Source: an uncultured Granulosicoccaceae bacterium
GTDB lineage: Bacteria > Pseudomonadota > Gammaproteobacteria > CALCKW01
DNA length: 52,457 nt
Direction of reading: 5' to 3'
NCBI GenBank assembly: GCA_937925815.1
Contig: CALAMQ010000010.1
Location: forward strand, 1 to 52,457
Part shown: piece by piece, positions 10,351 to 20,358 of the stretch
How the letters are laid out: the number at the start of each line of letters is the position of its first letter
Position numbering within the stretch: the stretch's first letter is position 1
Notes under the pieces: generated by a model
Told to the model about the DNA's origin: nothing
Databases searched by the model: none
Seen by the model: only the letters and a program-made list of their open reading frames with translations
Program-made: the position numbers and the translations under genes

Positions 10351-10551
10351 CTACTCGTCGTCGTCTTCTTCGACGTCGTCGGCGCTCTCAATCACTTGCT
10401 TGCCGCGGTAGTAGCCTTCTGCTGTCACGTGGTGGCGCAGGTGTGTCTCACCAGTGGTCGCGTCGACTGACAGCGTTGGTCCACCGAGTGAATCGTGGGA
10501 GCGTCGCATGCCGCGACGAGAGCGGGATTTGCGGTTTTGTTGCACTGCCAT
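10351..10551 (-). CDS. rpmF: Ribosomal protein L32 (bL32)
   Basis: 66 residues, Arg/Lys-rich at the N-terminus ([22 protein letters not shown]) and with the [18 protein letters not shown] core of bL32. It has no Cys, so it is the zinc-free form. The tail DDVEEDDDE is unusually acidic for a ribosomal protein. It sits between yceD and plsX, the standard order. Confidence 0.97.
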   Translation of the reverse strand: MAVQQNRKSRSRRGMRRSHDSLGGPTLSVDATTGETHLRHHVTAEGYYRGKQVIESADDVEEDDDE

Positions 10552-10587
10552 GAGTGGGTCGTCTCCAGGTTGTATCGCGCGCCGAAA

Positions 10588-11130
10588 TCAATCCGACGCT
10601 GGCTTGTTGTCTTTCAGTAACGCGTCCAAACCGCTGAACGGTCGACGCGTTTCCGCTGTCTGTACTGGACGATTTAAACCGTCCAGCAAATTGGCCACTT
10701 GGCCGTCGCACTTGCCCTCTGGGTGCCACGGTATCTGTGGCAGGGCGAGTATCAACTCATCTTCTATTAGCTCACTGAGCGAAATGCGCCCATTTTCGTC
10801 AAGGTGTAAGCGATCCATGTCATCGGGCAGTTTCTTCTCAGCGCGCTCAGAATCCACCAACGCGAACCGAAACGTCTGCTCGAACTGATAGATCATCGGC
10901 TGCAAACACCGCTGACACATCAGCGGAGCCCCAGCACGCAATCTGCCGACAACCTGCGCCGGCCCCATTGGTGACACCGAAAACTGCACCGACACCTCAA
11001 GTGTCGCCTCACCCTCTACCAGCAAACCCTGATACCTCGGCACGCGGTCGAGCGATACTGTCGCGTCGAACGCAGCGCGACCACGAGCGAGCGTGGCAAC
11101 GGGGAAGCTGTCAGGGATTGTCTGGACCAT
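10588..11130 (-). CDS. yceD: YceD/DUF177-family protein, 23S rRNA accumulation factor
   Basis: 180 residues from the ATG at 11130; a TTG at 11142 would add four. The family core is PLMCQRCLQPMIYQFEQTFRFALVDSE, with the CxxC pair, and a C-terminal ELIEDELILALPQIPWHPEGKC. YceD family members are linked to 23S rRNA accumulation and are almost always encoded directly before rpmF, as here. yceF is transcribed in the opposite direction 129 bases away. Confidence 0.93.
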   Translation of the reverse strand: MVQTIPDSFPVATLARGRAAFDATVSLDRVPRYQGLLVEGEATLEVSVQFSVSPMGPAQVVGRLRAGAPLMCQRCLQPMIYQFEQTFRFALVDSERAEKKLPDDMDRLHLDENGRISLSELIEDELILALPQIPWHPEGKCDGQVANLLDGLNRPVQTAETRRPFSGLDALLKDNKPASD

Positions 11131-11259
11131 ATAACCGGTCAAGTTTAATCGTCACCCCCGGCCAAGTCAAAAGCGGGTGTGCACGACTCACTGCAAAAGA
11201 CCATTGAAAGCACACCCTCGGACTCTCACACAGCCGCCCCAGGGCAGTACACTGACCGT

Positions 11260-11847
11260 ATGAGTGAACATCCACCAATTTACCTCGCCTCGACATCGCG
11301 CTACCGCGCTCAGTTGCTAACGCGCCTCGGCCTGCCGTTTCGCACTGCGGCACCACACTGCGACGAGACGCCCAAGGACGGCGAGTCAGCGCACGCGCTG
11401 GTGGCCCGGCTGGCGCTCAGCAAGGCCTCGAGCGTCGCTTCACACCACCCTGAGGGGCTGATCATTGGCTCAGATCAGATAGCCGAGGTCGAGGGCACTT
11501 TGCTCGGCAAACCCGGGCATTTTGAGAAAGCAACGGCGCAACTCAAGGCGCTGTCGGGTCAACGAGTGACTTTTCACACCGGGTTGTGTGTGATGGATGC
11601 GCGAAGCGGCGATCACCAGACAGTGGTAGAGCCCTTTTCAGTTGTGTTCCGTCAACTCAACTCGCAACAGATAGAACGCTACCTCTGGAAAGAAAAACCA
11701 TTCGATTGCGCAGGCAGTTTCAAATCTGAGGGGCTGGGGATAGCGCTGTTCGAACGATTCGAAGGCCGCGACCCAACGAGCTTGATCGGCCTGCCGCTGA
11801 TGCAGCTGGTGAACCTGCTCTCGAACGCGGGCATTGACGTTCCCTGA
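11260..11847 (+). CDS. yceF: Maf-like nucleotide pyrophosphatase, YceF type
   Basis: Hydrolyses non-canonical nucleotides; the YceF subgroup prefers 7-methyl-GTP. 195 residues from ATG 11260, which gives the expected MSEHPPIYLASTSRYRAQLL beginning; upstream in-frame codons look non-coding. Key segments: LASTSRYR (phosphate binding), CDETP, GSDQI with the catalytic Asp, GKPG and the YceF-specific CAGSFKSEGLGIALFERFEGRDPTSLIGLPL. The location divergent from yceD-rpmF matches the usual neighbourhood and supports YceF over YhdE. Confidence 0.93.
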   Translation: MSEHPPIYLASTSRYRAQLLTRLGLPFRTAAPHCDETPKDGESAHALVARLALSKASSVASHHPEGLIIGSDQIAEVEGTLLGKPGHFEKATAQLKALSGQRVTFHTGLCVMDARSGDHQTVVEPFSVVFRQLNSQQIERYLWKEKPFDCAGSFKSEGLGIALFERFEGRDPTSLIGLPLMQLVNLLSNAGIDVP

Positions 11848-12000
11848 AGCCTTCGCCCAGACGCCCCAGCGGCCAGCGGTACCACCTTGGGCGATCACTG
11901 CGTCTAAAATAAACGGCTTAGGCTAGGCGCGCGGCGCAGACAAACCGCACGCGCCCCGCGATGTTTTGCTCTTCAAACCACCCCTCTGCGGAACCCCTAC

Positions 12001-13632
12001 ATGACTAACTCAGCATGGCAATCCCTGCGTGAACACGGCCAGCGATTGAGCCACACGACGCTGCGCACGTTGTTCGAAAACGACGACGCTCGGTTTGACC
12101 GCCTGTCGTGCAAACTCGACAAACTGCTGCTCGATATCTCCAAGAACCGCCTAGACGACGCCGCGCTCGACGCGTTGATTGCGCTCTATGACGCATCCGG
12201 TGCACCGGCCCGACGCGACGCGATGTTCGCCGGCGACGCGATCAACAGCACCGAGGCGCGTGCCGTGTTGCACGTCGCGCTACGCGAACCGGCCCAAGCC
12301 AGCGGCTCACCGGTGCCGCGCGACGCAGTGGACAGCGTCCACGCCGTGCTCGAGGCAATGGCCCGTTTCAGTCAGGCCGTGCGCGCGGGCGAATTGCGCG
12401 GTGCGCAAGGCGATGCGTTCACAGATGTTGTCAACATCGGCATCGGCGGCTCCGACCTCGGACCAGCCATGGTCACGCAAGCACTCGCACCCTGGCACAA
12501 TGGCCCGCGCCTGCATTATGTGTCAAACGTCGATGGCGCCCACATCCACGACACACTGGCGGAACTCAACCCCGCCACCACGCTTGTGATTGTCGCGTCA
12601 AAAACCTTCACAACCATTGAGACCATGACCAACGCCAATACTGCGCGCGAATGGCTTACCGCCGAACTCGGTGATGACGCGGTAGCCGATCACTTTGCCG
12701 CGGTATCCACAGCGCTGGACAAAGTCGCGGCCTTTGGTATCAACGCCGAACGGATTTTTGGTTTTTGGGATTGGGTTGGCGGCCGTTACTCGGTGTGGTC
12801 GGCAATCGGCCTGCCTGTGATGCTGGCCATTGGAGAAGCGCACTTTCGCGAATTTCTCGCAGGCGCGCACCGCATGGACACCCACTTTCGCACCGCGGCT
12901 CCGCGCGAGAATTTACCGGTGCTGATGGCGCTGGTGGGCGTCTGGAACCGAAACATCGAAGACCACGCAAGCCGTGCTGTGCTGCCCTATGACCAGCGTT
13001 TGTCGCGGTTCACAGCCTACCTGCAACAACTGGATATGGAGTCAAACGGCAAGTCCGTCACCCTTTCTGGTGAATCCACTCAGGACCAGACCGGCCCGAT
13101 CGTCTGGGGCGAGCCCGGGACAAACGGACAGCACGCCTTTTATCAACTGATCCACCAAGGCACGACCGTTATCCCAGCAGAGTTTTTAATCGCCGCGCGC
13201 GGCCACGAGGCGCACTTGGATCACCACCACGGATTGTTGGTGGCCAATTGTCTCGCCCAATCCGAGGCGCTGATGCGTGGCCGCACGCTTGACGAAGCAC
13301 AAGCCGGTTTGCGCAAGTCTGGCATGACTGAGGCCGATATCGAGACACTCGCACCACACAAGGTATTCCCGGGCAACCGCCCATCCACCACCCTGCTCTA
13401 CCCCACACTCGATCCACACCATCTGGGTATGTTGATCGCGTTGTACGAGCACCGTGTGTTTGTCGAAGGGTGTATCTGGCAGATCAATTCTTATGACCAA
13501 TGGGGCGTTGAGCTTGGCAAAGAATTGGCAACTGCCCGCCTGCCAATGGTCAGCGGCGAAGTCGCAGCAGACGGTGTCGACTGTTCCACAGCTGGATTGA
13601 TTGCGGCGCGCAACGCGCTACTAGAGGACTGA
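12001..13632 (+). CDS. pgi: Glucose-6-phosphate isomerase
   Basis: Interconverts glucose-6-phosphate and fructose-6-phosphate. 543 residues, close to the E. coli enzyme (549). Signatures: [31 protein letters not shown], the ESNGKSV segment with the catalytic Glu region, [19 protein letters not shown] with the catalytic His, and [13 protein letters not shown] with the catalytic Lys. The ATG at 12001 follows a 153-base gap after yceF. Its 3' end overlaps the convergent hydroxylase gene by 12 bases. Confidence 0.97.
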   Translation: MTNSAWQSLREHGQRLSHTTLRTLFENDDARFDRLSCKLDKLLLDISKNRLDDAALDALIALYDASGAPARRDAMFAGDAINSTEARAVLHVALREPAQASGSPVPRDAVDSVHAVLEAMARFSQAVRAGELRGAQGDAFTDVVNIGIGGSDLGPAMVTQALAPWHNGPRLHYVSNVDGAHIHDTLAELNPATTLVIVASKTFTTIETMTNANTAREWLTAELGDDAVADHFAAVSTALDKVAAFGINAERIFGFWDWVGGRYSVWSAIGLPVMLAIGEAHFREFLAGAHRMDTHFRTAAPRENLPVLMALVGVWNRNIEDHASRAVLPYDQRLSRFTAYLQQLDMESNGKSVTLSGESTQDQTGPIVWGEPGTNGQHAFYQLIHQGTTVIPAEFLIAARGHEAHLDHHHGLLVANCLAQSEALMRGRTLDEAQAGLRKSGMTEADIETLAPHKVFPGNRPSTTLLYPTLDPHHLGMLIALYEHRVFVEGCIWQINSYDQWGVELGKELATARLPMVSGEVAADGVDCSTAGLIAARNALLED

Positions 13633-14871
13633 GTCGGCGCGCGCGAGTCGCGGCAAGTCACCTGAGAGGCCCATTGCGTGGCGGCACATCGCCCGCCGCG
13701 CAACCCCTACTTTTTGCCCAGCACTGAGCACTGCACCGCGCGCGGCGGTCACGAGCGGGGAATCACTGCCAAAGCCCTGTTGAATGCCGTGCAAGGCTTC
13801 AGACATCAACGCGTTTTCACCACGGCGCCAACGTTGAAATCGGCGCAGCACACGCACGTGGCCAATGTCACGCCGAGCTGCGCGCGCATCGACCAAGACA
13901 TCCACGAGCGCCGCTGCATCCATGAAACCGAGGTTCACGCCCTGTCCTGCCAATGGGTGCACGCTGTGCGCTGCATCGCCAATCAAAGCGAGCCCCGGCT
14001 GCACGTAGTCCGTGGCGTGTGCGCGAACCAAGGGAAAGCTGCCACGCCCGATAATCGCCTCGATGCGTCCGAGCCGATCCGGAAAGTGATCATGGAAAGC
14101 CGCGATCAGATCGGTGTCAGACAGGGACTCGAGCTCGGCCACGCGCTCGGGCGAGTGGTACCAGACCAGAGACGCCCTCGGCCCGACCAGCGGCAACAAC
14201 GCCTCTGGTCCACTGGGTTTAAAACGCTGCCATGTCACGTCCTGTTGCGTGCATGCGGTGGCAACCGTCGCGACCAGCGCCCGCTGCGCGTAGTGGTGCG
14301 CCGGCGCGTCAATACCGGCGAGCGCCCGCATCGTCGAACGCGCGCCATCGGCGGCAATGACTAAACGCGTCGAGACCGTGCGCCCGTCATCCAAGGAGAG
14401 TGTGGTCACGCCGTCTTGGCGCGACATCGCGGTCACACCCGCAGGACACAGCAGCGCCCCGTCCGCGCGCTCGTAGGCACCCAGGCAAGCGTGTTGGATC
14501 AAGGCGTTTTCAACGATATGACCGAGGGTTGATTCTGCGATTTCGGCGGCGTCAAAGACCGTTTCAGGGCCGCTGTCGTGCTCCCAAACGGCCATGCGGT
14601 TGTAGGGTGCGGCGCGCGTAGTCGCGACCGTCTGCCAGGCGCCAATGTTCGCCAAAAAACGCTCGCTAGCACGGCTAACCGCGCTCACTCGCAGACCCGG
14701 TTCATCACCAAGATCAAACGCCGGCGGTGGATTGTTTTCAATCAACAGCGTGCGGAAGCCCGCTTGCAACAAGGCCGAGGCGCAGGCGGCGCCCACCATG
14801 CCAGCGCCGACGACGATGACGTCGGCATCCAGTGCAAACTGCGGTGCAGAAGACCCGTTCAACAGTGCCAC
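13621..14871 (-). CDS. UbiH/UbiF/UbiI-family FAD hydroxylase
   Basis: 416 residues. FAD-binding motifs of the family: [20 protein letters not shown] (residues 16-36), the middle DG motif [13 protein letters not shown], and the C-terminal [31 protein letters not shown]. These aromatic hydroxylases add a hydroxyl group to the ubiquinone ring at the inner membrane; sequence alone does not tell me which position. It is encoded downstream of, and in the same direction as, the Nma111-like protease gene (23-base gap). Confidence 0.88.
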   Translation of the reverse strand: MALLNGSSAPQFALDADVIVVGAGMVGAACASALLQAGFRTLLIENNPPPAFDLGDEPGLRVSAVSRASERFLANIGAWQTVATTRAAPYNRMAVWEHDSGPETVFDAAEIAESTLGHIVENALIQHACLGAYERADGALLCPAGVTAMSRQDGVTTLSLDDGRTVSTRLVIAADGARSTMRALAGIDAPAHHYAQRALVATVATACTQQDVTWQRFKPSGPEALLPLVGPRASLVWYHSPERVAELESLSDTDLIAAFHDHFPDRLGRIEAIIGRGSFPLVRAHATDYVQPGLALIGDAAHSVHPLAGQGVNLGFMDAAALVDVLVDARAARRDIGHVRVLRRFQRWRRGENALMSEALHGIQQGFGSDSPLVTAARGAVLSAGQKVGVARRAMCRHAMGLSGDLPRLARADSVL

Positions 14872-14894
14872 TCGATCTGGTATTGCGGTGCAGT

Positions 14895-17690
14895 CTACCA
14901 GTCGCGCCGTGACCAGTGCCCCGCACCGTCGCGAACCAATTCATAGCGCGGCCAGAACGCCGTGTCGCTCACCACCGCGACAACACCGCGCTGGCCGTTG
15001 ATCGAGTAGGTCGAAAAGCGCACGGTATCACCCGCCTCGACATCACCAAGCAGGCGCTTGTAATCCTCGATTGTTGCAACCGGCTGGTTGTTGATCGCGG
15101 TGATCAGGCGGTTGCGGTACAGGCCATCGCCGAGCGGCGGTGAACCGCTGGCAACGTCACTGATGTATACACCGTCTTCGGTGCCGACCATGCGCGCGCG
15201 GACTTCGCGCGTGAGCGCTTGCACCGACACCCCGTTCCAACTGGCCACATGCGCAACGCCCATGCCGTCAAGTTCGTGCGGTTGGTAATCGACCTGCTGC
15301 TCAACCCCGTCACGCAAGAGTGTCAGGGTGACCGTATCGCGCTGAGTCGCCAATTCGAGGTCGCGCAAGCTGTGAACGGCTTCGTCATCAACGGCCAACA
15401 GCAAGTCGCCGACCTCAATGTCGGCTTGATCGCCCGCTTCAAAAACCTGGCGCGCATAGAGCACCCGAGGGTGGCGCGGATTCAATGCCGTGAGCCGAGC
15501 CAAGGCGTCGCCTTTCAAGCCGAGCTCACGCGCGTCTGACAAAGGCAGGTAACGCCAGTCAACATCGACCGCTCGGTACGGTTCGCCGCCGCGAAAATCC
15601 TCGAGCGCATCTTTGACCATATCGGCTGGAAAACCCCATTCACTCTCGGCGACTTCGCGCCCGTCCTGAAACGCAAAGCTGGTCCAGAAAGCGTGTACAA
15701 CACCGTCCTCAGTGACCAGCACACCACCCAGACTGGGCGGCGCGTTCTGCAAGTCATAAGCGTCAAAAGCGGTCTGGGTGAAGCGCGGCAAATTAGAGCG
15801 GCTGAGCACCACGGTGCGCGGTGTAGGCACACCGACGTCACGTGACATCACCTCGCCGCCGAGGCCGTAACCGATCAACGTTGTGGCCGCGACATTGACG
15901 CCGGGCTCGGCACTTAACACAGGCGGCTCAAGCGCCGCGACCGGCAGCATTTTCGGGTCGATGCGCAAGAAAGCGATGTTGTGAACTGGGTGCAGATAGA
16001 CCACTTCGGCCGGCAATCGAACACTGCCAAATACCGTGACCCAGGCCTCTCCCAACGATTCTGTGACGGTGTTTCGGTCGACCAGAACCAAGCCCTCTGC
16101 TGGCGAGACCAACAGCCCTGTGCCGCGAAAATTGCGCGCGTAGGTGTTCGAAATCAAATGCGGCGCATCGAAGTCCACGCGCACCAGCACGTTGCCCAAG
16201 CGATTGAGCAGCGGATCATCGAAATCAATCGCGTCGAGCGGCTCAACTTCGTCGGTCGCACTCTCAGCGACGCCTTGCAGAGATTCACAGTGCCAGTCGC
16301 GCTGACCGTCTCGGCGTTCGCACACCACCTCTCGATACCACTCTCGGTCGACGATCAACGTGGTCAACTCTGTTGTGTACTCGCGCTGGGGCACGACAAA
16401 TCGCACCACCCAGCGCTCGCCGTCTCTTGCCGTGGTTAGCAGCGGGAGTAGATCGTCAACGGTATTGATAGCATGATCGTTGACGCGAGTGATCACAGCG
16501 CCAACAGGCATGTTGGCTCGCTGAAACATAAAGCGCGTGTCAGCCAGCGTGACGCCGCGCCTTGGCAAGTTCATGGTGCGCGCTTGGTGCAGCGTCATGT
16601 CATGCAAGACCGCGCCACCGAATTCGACCAAACGGTCTGGAATTGCAGCGTGTAAATCTGACACAGCAACCTCGTTCTGCACGCGTTCACCCTGACGGTA
16701 CAGCGTTGTCATCACGCGCTCACCGACGGCGCCATCGAGGCTCGCATCCAATTGTGCGAAGTCAAAAACCGGTACGCCATTGATATCGAGCAACACGTCC
16801 CCCGGTTGCAAAATGCCGTCGGCGACACCCTCGGCAAACACCTGACTGACCACCAGCATGCCGTTACTCTGAGGATCCGAGTCCCGCACCCGTGCGATGT
16901 CTCCATCGGGCACACCCAATCGCGAAACTGTGCGAAATGATTGGTGCTTAAACACGGTTTGCAATCCGCCGCGTGCGAATAGATCCCCGCGCTGCAAGTG
17001 CTCCAGAGCGTCACGTATGCGCCACAGAGGAAGGAAGAAACTGCTCGCAGTGGTTGAAGCGGCGCCTGCATTCAAAGCGACCACATCGCCGTCGATATTG
17101 ACCACAGGAGAACCACTCGAGCCGCCCGAGGTGCCAGAGGCGGCTTGATAGTAGAAGGTATTGAAATCGCTAAAACCGTAGCGACCGTAGCGCGGTGCCG
17201 CACGGTCCAAGCGCGCGATGGTGCCGGCAAGGATGGAGAGCTGCTCACCGCCATCCGAACCGATCACGCGGATGTCGAGGCCGCGACTTGCGCCTTCGGG
17301 TTTGAGCCTGAGACTGGGCGGTTGATTGAATTTGAGCTCGGCCGGGTCGTATTGAAAGAAGCCGTAGTCATGCACCGGGTCACGGTACAACGGCACGAGT
17401 TCGACTCGCTCCATGTTTTGAAAGGTTGCGAAGGCGCGAACTGGACCGGCACCTATGACGTGGCGGTTGGTCAGCAATATGCCGCGCTCGGCGTCGACCA
17501 CAAAACCAGTCGCAGACGTACCTCCCTGAGGGTCATCGTCAAAAGCACGTTGGCGCGAGAGCGAAATTGAGACCACCGAATCGGCGACACGGCTGACCGT
17601 ATCTGACCATTGCGCGGTGCTGTTGGCGCGCGCACTCGGCGAGATGAGCGATACGGCAAGGAATAAAACGCAAGCGAAGGCTGGACGCAC
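14895..17690 (-). CDS. Double-domain HtrA-like protease, Nma111 type
   Basis: 931 residues from GTG 17690, giving a signal peptide (MRPAFACVLFLAVSLISPSARA) and periplasmic location; a GTG at 17741 would add 17 residues without a good signal n-region. The first trypsin-like domain is complete: His in TNRHV (residue 77 from this start), Asp in HDYGFF (108), Ser in GGSSGSPVV (192). PDZ-like segments follow (GMLVVSQVF...GILQPGDVLLDINGVPVFD). A second trypsin-like domain (GLLVSPAEGLVLVDRNTV, VVYLHPVHNIAFLRID, PPSLGGVLV) lacks the His and Ser, and is followed by more PDZ-like sequence (GDLLLAVDDEAVHSLRDLE; GDGLYRNRLITAINNQPV). This layout and the GGSSGSP and HPVHN motifs match fungal Nma111 rather than DegP. 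Confidence 0.88.
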   Translation of the reverse strand: MRPAFACVLFLAVSLISPSARANSTAQWSDTVSRVADSVVSISLSRQRAFDDDPQGGTSATGFVVDAERGILLTNRHVIGAGPVRAFATFQNMERVELVPLYRDPVHDYGFFQYDPAELKFNQPPSLRLKPEGASRGLDIRVIGSDGGEQLSILAGTIARLDRAAPRYGRYGFSDFNTFYYQAASGTSGGSSGSPVVNIDGDVVALNAGAASTTASSFFLPLWRIRDALEHLQRGDLFARGGLQTVFKHQSFRTVSRLGVPDGDIARVRDSDPQSNGMLVVSQVFAEGVADGILQPGDVLLDINGVPVFDFAQLDASLDGAVGERVMTTLYRQGERVQNEVAVSDLHAAIPDRLVEFGGAVLHDMTLHQARTMNLPRRGVTLADTRFMFQRANMPVGAVITRVNDHAINTVDDLLPLLTTARDGERWVVRFVVPQREYTTELTTLIVDREWYREVVCERRDGQRDWHCESLQGVAESATDEVEPLDAIDFDDPLLNRLGNVLVRVDFDAPHLISNTYARNFRGTGLLVSPAEGLVLVDRNTVTESLGEAWVTVFGSVRLPAEVVYLHPVHNIAFLRIDPKMLPVAALEPPVLSAEPGVNVAATTLIGYGLGGEVMSRDVGVPTPRTVVLSRSNLPRFTQTAFDAYDLQNAPPSLGGVLVTEDGVVHAFWTSFAFQDGREVAESEWGFPADMVKDALEDFRGGEPYRAVDVDWRYLPLSDARELGLKGDALARLTALNPRHPRVLYARQVFEAGDQADIEVGDLLLAVDDEAVHSLRDLELATQRDTVTLTLLRDGVEQQVDYQPHELDGMGVAHVASWNGVSVQALTREVRARMVGTEDGVYISDVASGSPPLGDGLYRNRLITAINNQPVATIEDYKRLLGDVEAGDTVRFSTYSINGQRGVVAVVSDTAFWPRYELVRDGAGHWSRRDW

Positions 17691-17829
17691 TGTGTGGCTC
17701 TCTGTGGAGTGGCACACCGCAATGGGCTCACGCCGCACCACAGTGCCCAGTTATACTCGTTGTTGGAATGGGCGTTGCTGTGCCTGTACATGCAATTCCC
17801 GTACTGCCACCGACTCTGGACGCAAAATC

Positions 17830-19146
17830 GTGCACCCCGATTCCATTGATCACGCCAATCTCGCGTGGTTCCGCGAGGCAACCCCTTACCTCAACGCCAT
17901 GCGCAACGCGACCTATGTTATCGCGTGGTCTTCAGGTGGTTCGGTTGAAATTGAACGCTCCCTGCTTGCCGATTGCAGTCGCCTGGCCTTGCTCGGCGCC
18001 CGCATTGTGCTGGTCCACGGCATCCGTTCACCACTGGACTCAGCGCTGCTGGATGCGGGGAAGCGCTCACAATTTCACGATTCGATGCGGATAACGCCTG
18101 CCAAAGACATGCCCATCGTACAGGCCGTGGCCGGCGCTGAGCGGCTGCGCCTAGAGGCTCTGTTGTCGGCCGGTGCGCCGTCCGTGCGATTTGATAACAA
18201 GCGCCTCGCTGTGATCACAAGCAACGCGGTCATGGCCCGACCCTTCGGTGTGCACGGCGGTGTGGATCACGGCTTTACCGGCAGCGTGCGCCGGGTCGAT
18301 GCCAGCGCACTGCGCGAACAGCTAGACAGCGGTGCGCTGGTATTGCAGTCACCGATTGGCTGGGCCCCGAGCGGTGAACTCTACAACTTGCGCCATGAGG
18401 ATCTCGCGACCGAAATTGCGATGGCGTTGCGCGCTGACAAATTGATTTTCCTCGCTCCGGGACAGGTGATATCACCTTTGCTTGAGAGCGGTTTGCGCGA
18501 ACTCAAGCCCGCCGACGCCGACGCGTGGGCAGAGGAGCACTCACACAGCCCAAGTGCACTTGCGCTGAGCTGCGCTGCGCGCGCCAGCCGCCGAGGCGTC
18601 ACCCGCGCTTACATTCTCAACGGCGAGGCGGACGGTGCCTTGCTGCGCGAGGTGCTAACCCGCGACGGCGCCGGCACCATGGTCTCAGCCGACATCTACG
18701 AGGGATTGCGCACAGCACAACCAGACGATATTCCGGGCTTGTATTTACTGACCGCGCCGCTGGTTGAGAACGGCAGCTTGGTTGCGCGCGCGGTTGAGCA
18801 ATTTGAGTCGGATATTGAGCATTTTGCCGTCGTCGAGCGCGACGGCCTGCTGGTCGCGTGCGCAGCGCTGCTGCCGCACGGAGACATCGGTGAGTTGTGT
18901 TGTCTCGCGACGCACACCGATTACCGCAACGGAGGCCGGGCCGCGCAACTGCTCGAACACTTCGAAGCCCGCGCACGACACATGAGATTGCGGGAAATCT
19001 ACGTGCTGACGACGCAGACAACCGATTGGTTTCTCGAGCGTGGCTTTCGCGACGGTGCACTGACTGACTTGCCCGAATCCGGGCGCGCACGCTACAGCCC
19101 TGCGCGCAACAGCAAAGTACTCCTAAAGCGCCTGGACAACCGCTAA
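17830..19146 (+). CDS. argA: N-acetylglutamate synthase (fused kinase-like and GNAT domains)
   Basis: First step of arginine synthesis: acetyl transfer from acetyl-CoA to glutamate. 438 residues from GTG 17830, close to the E. coli ArgA (443). Residues about 1-280 are the amino-acid-kinase fold (YVIAWSSGGSVEIE, ARIVLVHGIRSPLD, RRVDASALREQLDSGALVLQSPIGWAPSGELYNL), which in ArgA binds arginine for feedback inhibition. About 290-438 are the GNAT domain (FAVVERDGLLVACAAL, GELCCLATHTDYRNGGRAAQLLEH, IYVLTTQTTDWFLERGF). Longer in-frame extension runs back into the divergent protease signal region and is not credible. It ends 2 bases from the convergent LON-domain gene. Confidence 0.95.
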   Translation: MHPDSIDHANLAWFREATPYLNAMRNATYVIAWSSGGSVEIERSLLADCSRLALLGARIVLVHGIRSPLDSALLDAGKRSQFHDSMRITPAKDMPIVQAVAGAERLRLEALLSAGAPSVRFDNKRLAVITSNAVMARPFGVHGGVDHGFTGSVRRVDASALREQLDSGALVLQSPIGWAPSGELYNLRHEDLATEIAMALRADKLIFLAPGQVISPLLESGLRELKPADADAWAEEHSHSPSALALSCAARASRRGVTRAYILNGEADGALLREVLTRDGAGTMVSADIYEGLRTAQPDDIPGLYLLTAPLVENGSLVARAVEQFESDIEHFAVVERDGLLVACAALLPHGDIGELCCLATHTDYRNGGRAAQLLEHFEARARHMRLREIYVLTTQTTDWFLERGFRDGALTDLPESGRARYSPARNSKVLLKRLDNR

Positions 19147-19148
19147 TC

Positions 19149-19739
19149 TCAAGCGCGCATCACCGTGGTCACGTGTGAGAGGGCTTGCAGTCTCGCGATT
19201 GGATCGCTCATCTCAAGCAATTGCTGTTTGCCCGCGAGGTTGATCGGCAGGCGTTCAACCAATCGGCCGCCAACCCACGCGGCGTCATCGCACCATGCGT
19301 GCTCGCCAGTGGGCCAGTGTTGAGTGGTTTCAAGCACGTCTTTGAGCAACGCGACAGTGTCTGCATGCACCTCTGGCACCACCACAGTGGCTTCATCGGG
19401 CAGCGGTACAACGGTCGCCACCACCAAATTATCGGCTTGAACGCGCGAGCCAATAACTTGCAACTTGCGATGCCCACGCACAACCACTTGCAAGGCGCCG
19501 GCGTCACCCGCCTCCCAGTCGACGACGGTGGCTTCCGTGACCACGTCGCAGGGACTGGCTGCCGCGCCCACTTCATTGCCCTCGGCGATGGCGGCAATGG
19601 CGAACGGTGTGTCAGTGCGCATCGCACGCGCCACCATGTCGGTGTAGCGCACTTCAAATACCCGAAGCGGCAGATCGCCACCGGGAAAGAGCACCGCATC
19701 GAGTAAAAAAAGTGGCACTTCCATCGCGTCAATCCGCAT
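19149..19739 (-). CDS. LON-substrate-binding-domain protein
   Basis: 196 residues from ATG 19739, overlapping the ubiX 3' end by 11 bases; ATG 19724 is an alternative. It consists only of the N-terminal substrate-binding domain of Lon (VPLFLLDAVLFPGGDLPLRVFEVRYTDMVARAM, then GALQVVVRGHRKLQV) and has no ATPase or protease part. Such stand-alone proteins are common in proteobacteria, with unknown partners. It is the last gene of the yaeQ-CoA transferase-ubiX unit. Confidence 0.88.
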   Translation of the reverse strand: MRIDAMEVPLFLLDAVLFPGGDLPLRVFEVRYTDMVARAMRTDTPFAIAAIAEGNEVGAAASPCDVVTEATVVDWEAGDAGALQVVVRGHRKLQVIGSRVQADNLVVATVVPLPDEATVVVPEVHADTVALLKDVLETTQHWPTGEHAWCDDAAWVGGRLVERLPINLAGKQQLLEMSDPIARLQALSHVTTVMRA

Positions 19740-20358
19740 CGTCCAACCCCCACCGAAGCGACAAGTTCTGCTCAACATCGAGCTGGTCGAGCACCCGCGC
19801 GACCACAAAATCCACGAGTTCATCAATGGTCTTTGGACGCGTGTAAAACGCGGGGTTGGGCGGCATGATCACAGCGCCCGCGCGCGCAAGGCGCAACATA
19901 TTCTCAAGGTGGATGGTGTTAAACGGCATCTCACGGGGCATCACAATCAATTTGCGACCCTCTTTGAGCACGACATCCGCCGCCCGCTCAATCAAATTGT
20001 GGCAGGTGCCAGCCGCCATTGAAGCGAGTGTGCCCGTGGTGCAGGGGCACACCACCATGGCCTCGGGCACACCTGAGCCGCTGGCGACCGGTGCGGTCCA
20101 CTGGTCTTGGCCGTAGACATCGAGCTCGCCCGCGTCGCCACCGAAATCAGCGAGCAGCTTCTCGCGTATCTCCGCGGCGCGCGCAGGCAGGCTGATATCC
20201 GTGTCCATGCCGATCACCACTTGCGCGGGCTTGGACACCATCAAATGAACCCGTATGTCAGCGGCGAGCAGGCACTCGAGCAACCTGAAGCTGTACTGCA
20301 CGCCAGAGGCGCCAGTGATTGCGAGCGCAATCCTGCGGCGTTCGGTCGCGCGGCTCAC
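19729..20358 (-). CDS. ubiX: Flavin prenyltransferase UbiX
   Basis: Makes prenylated FMN, the cofactor of the decarboxylase UbiD in ubiquinone synthesis. 209 residues. Signatures: LAITGASGVQYSFRLLECLL, MVVCPCTTGTLASMAAGTCHNLIERAADVVLKEGRKLIVMPREMPFNTIHLENMLRLARAGAVIMPPNPAFYTRPKT. The ATG overlaps the CoA-transferase stop by 4 bases, so the genes are coupled. No ubiD is in the window. Confidence 0.96.
   Translation of the reverse strand: MSRATERRRIALAITGASGVQYSFRLLECLLAADIRVHLMVSKPAQVVIGMDTDISLPARAAEIREKLLADFGGDAGELDVYGQDQWTAPVASGSGVPEAMVVCPCTTGTLASMAAGTCHNLIERAADVVLKEGRKLIVMPREMPFNTIHLENMLRLARAGAVIMPPNPAFYTRPKTIDELVDFVVARVLDQLDVEQNLSLRWGLDDAD

Noticed and set aside
17617-17829. N-terminal extension of argA
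   Set aside because: Overlaps the divergent protease signal-peptide region, has Cys/Arg/Thr-rich noise, and the family length fits GTG 17830.
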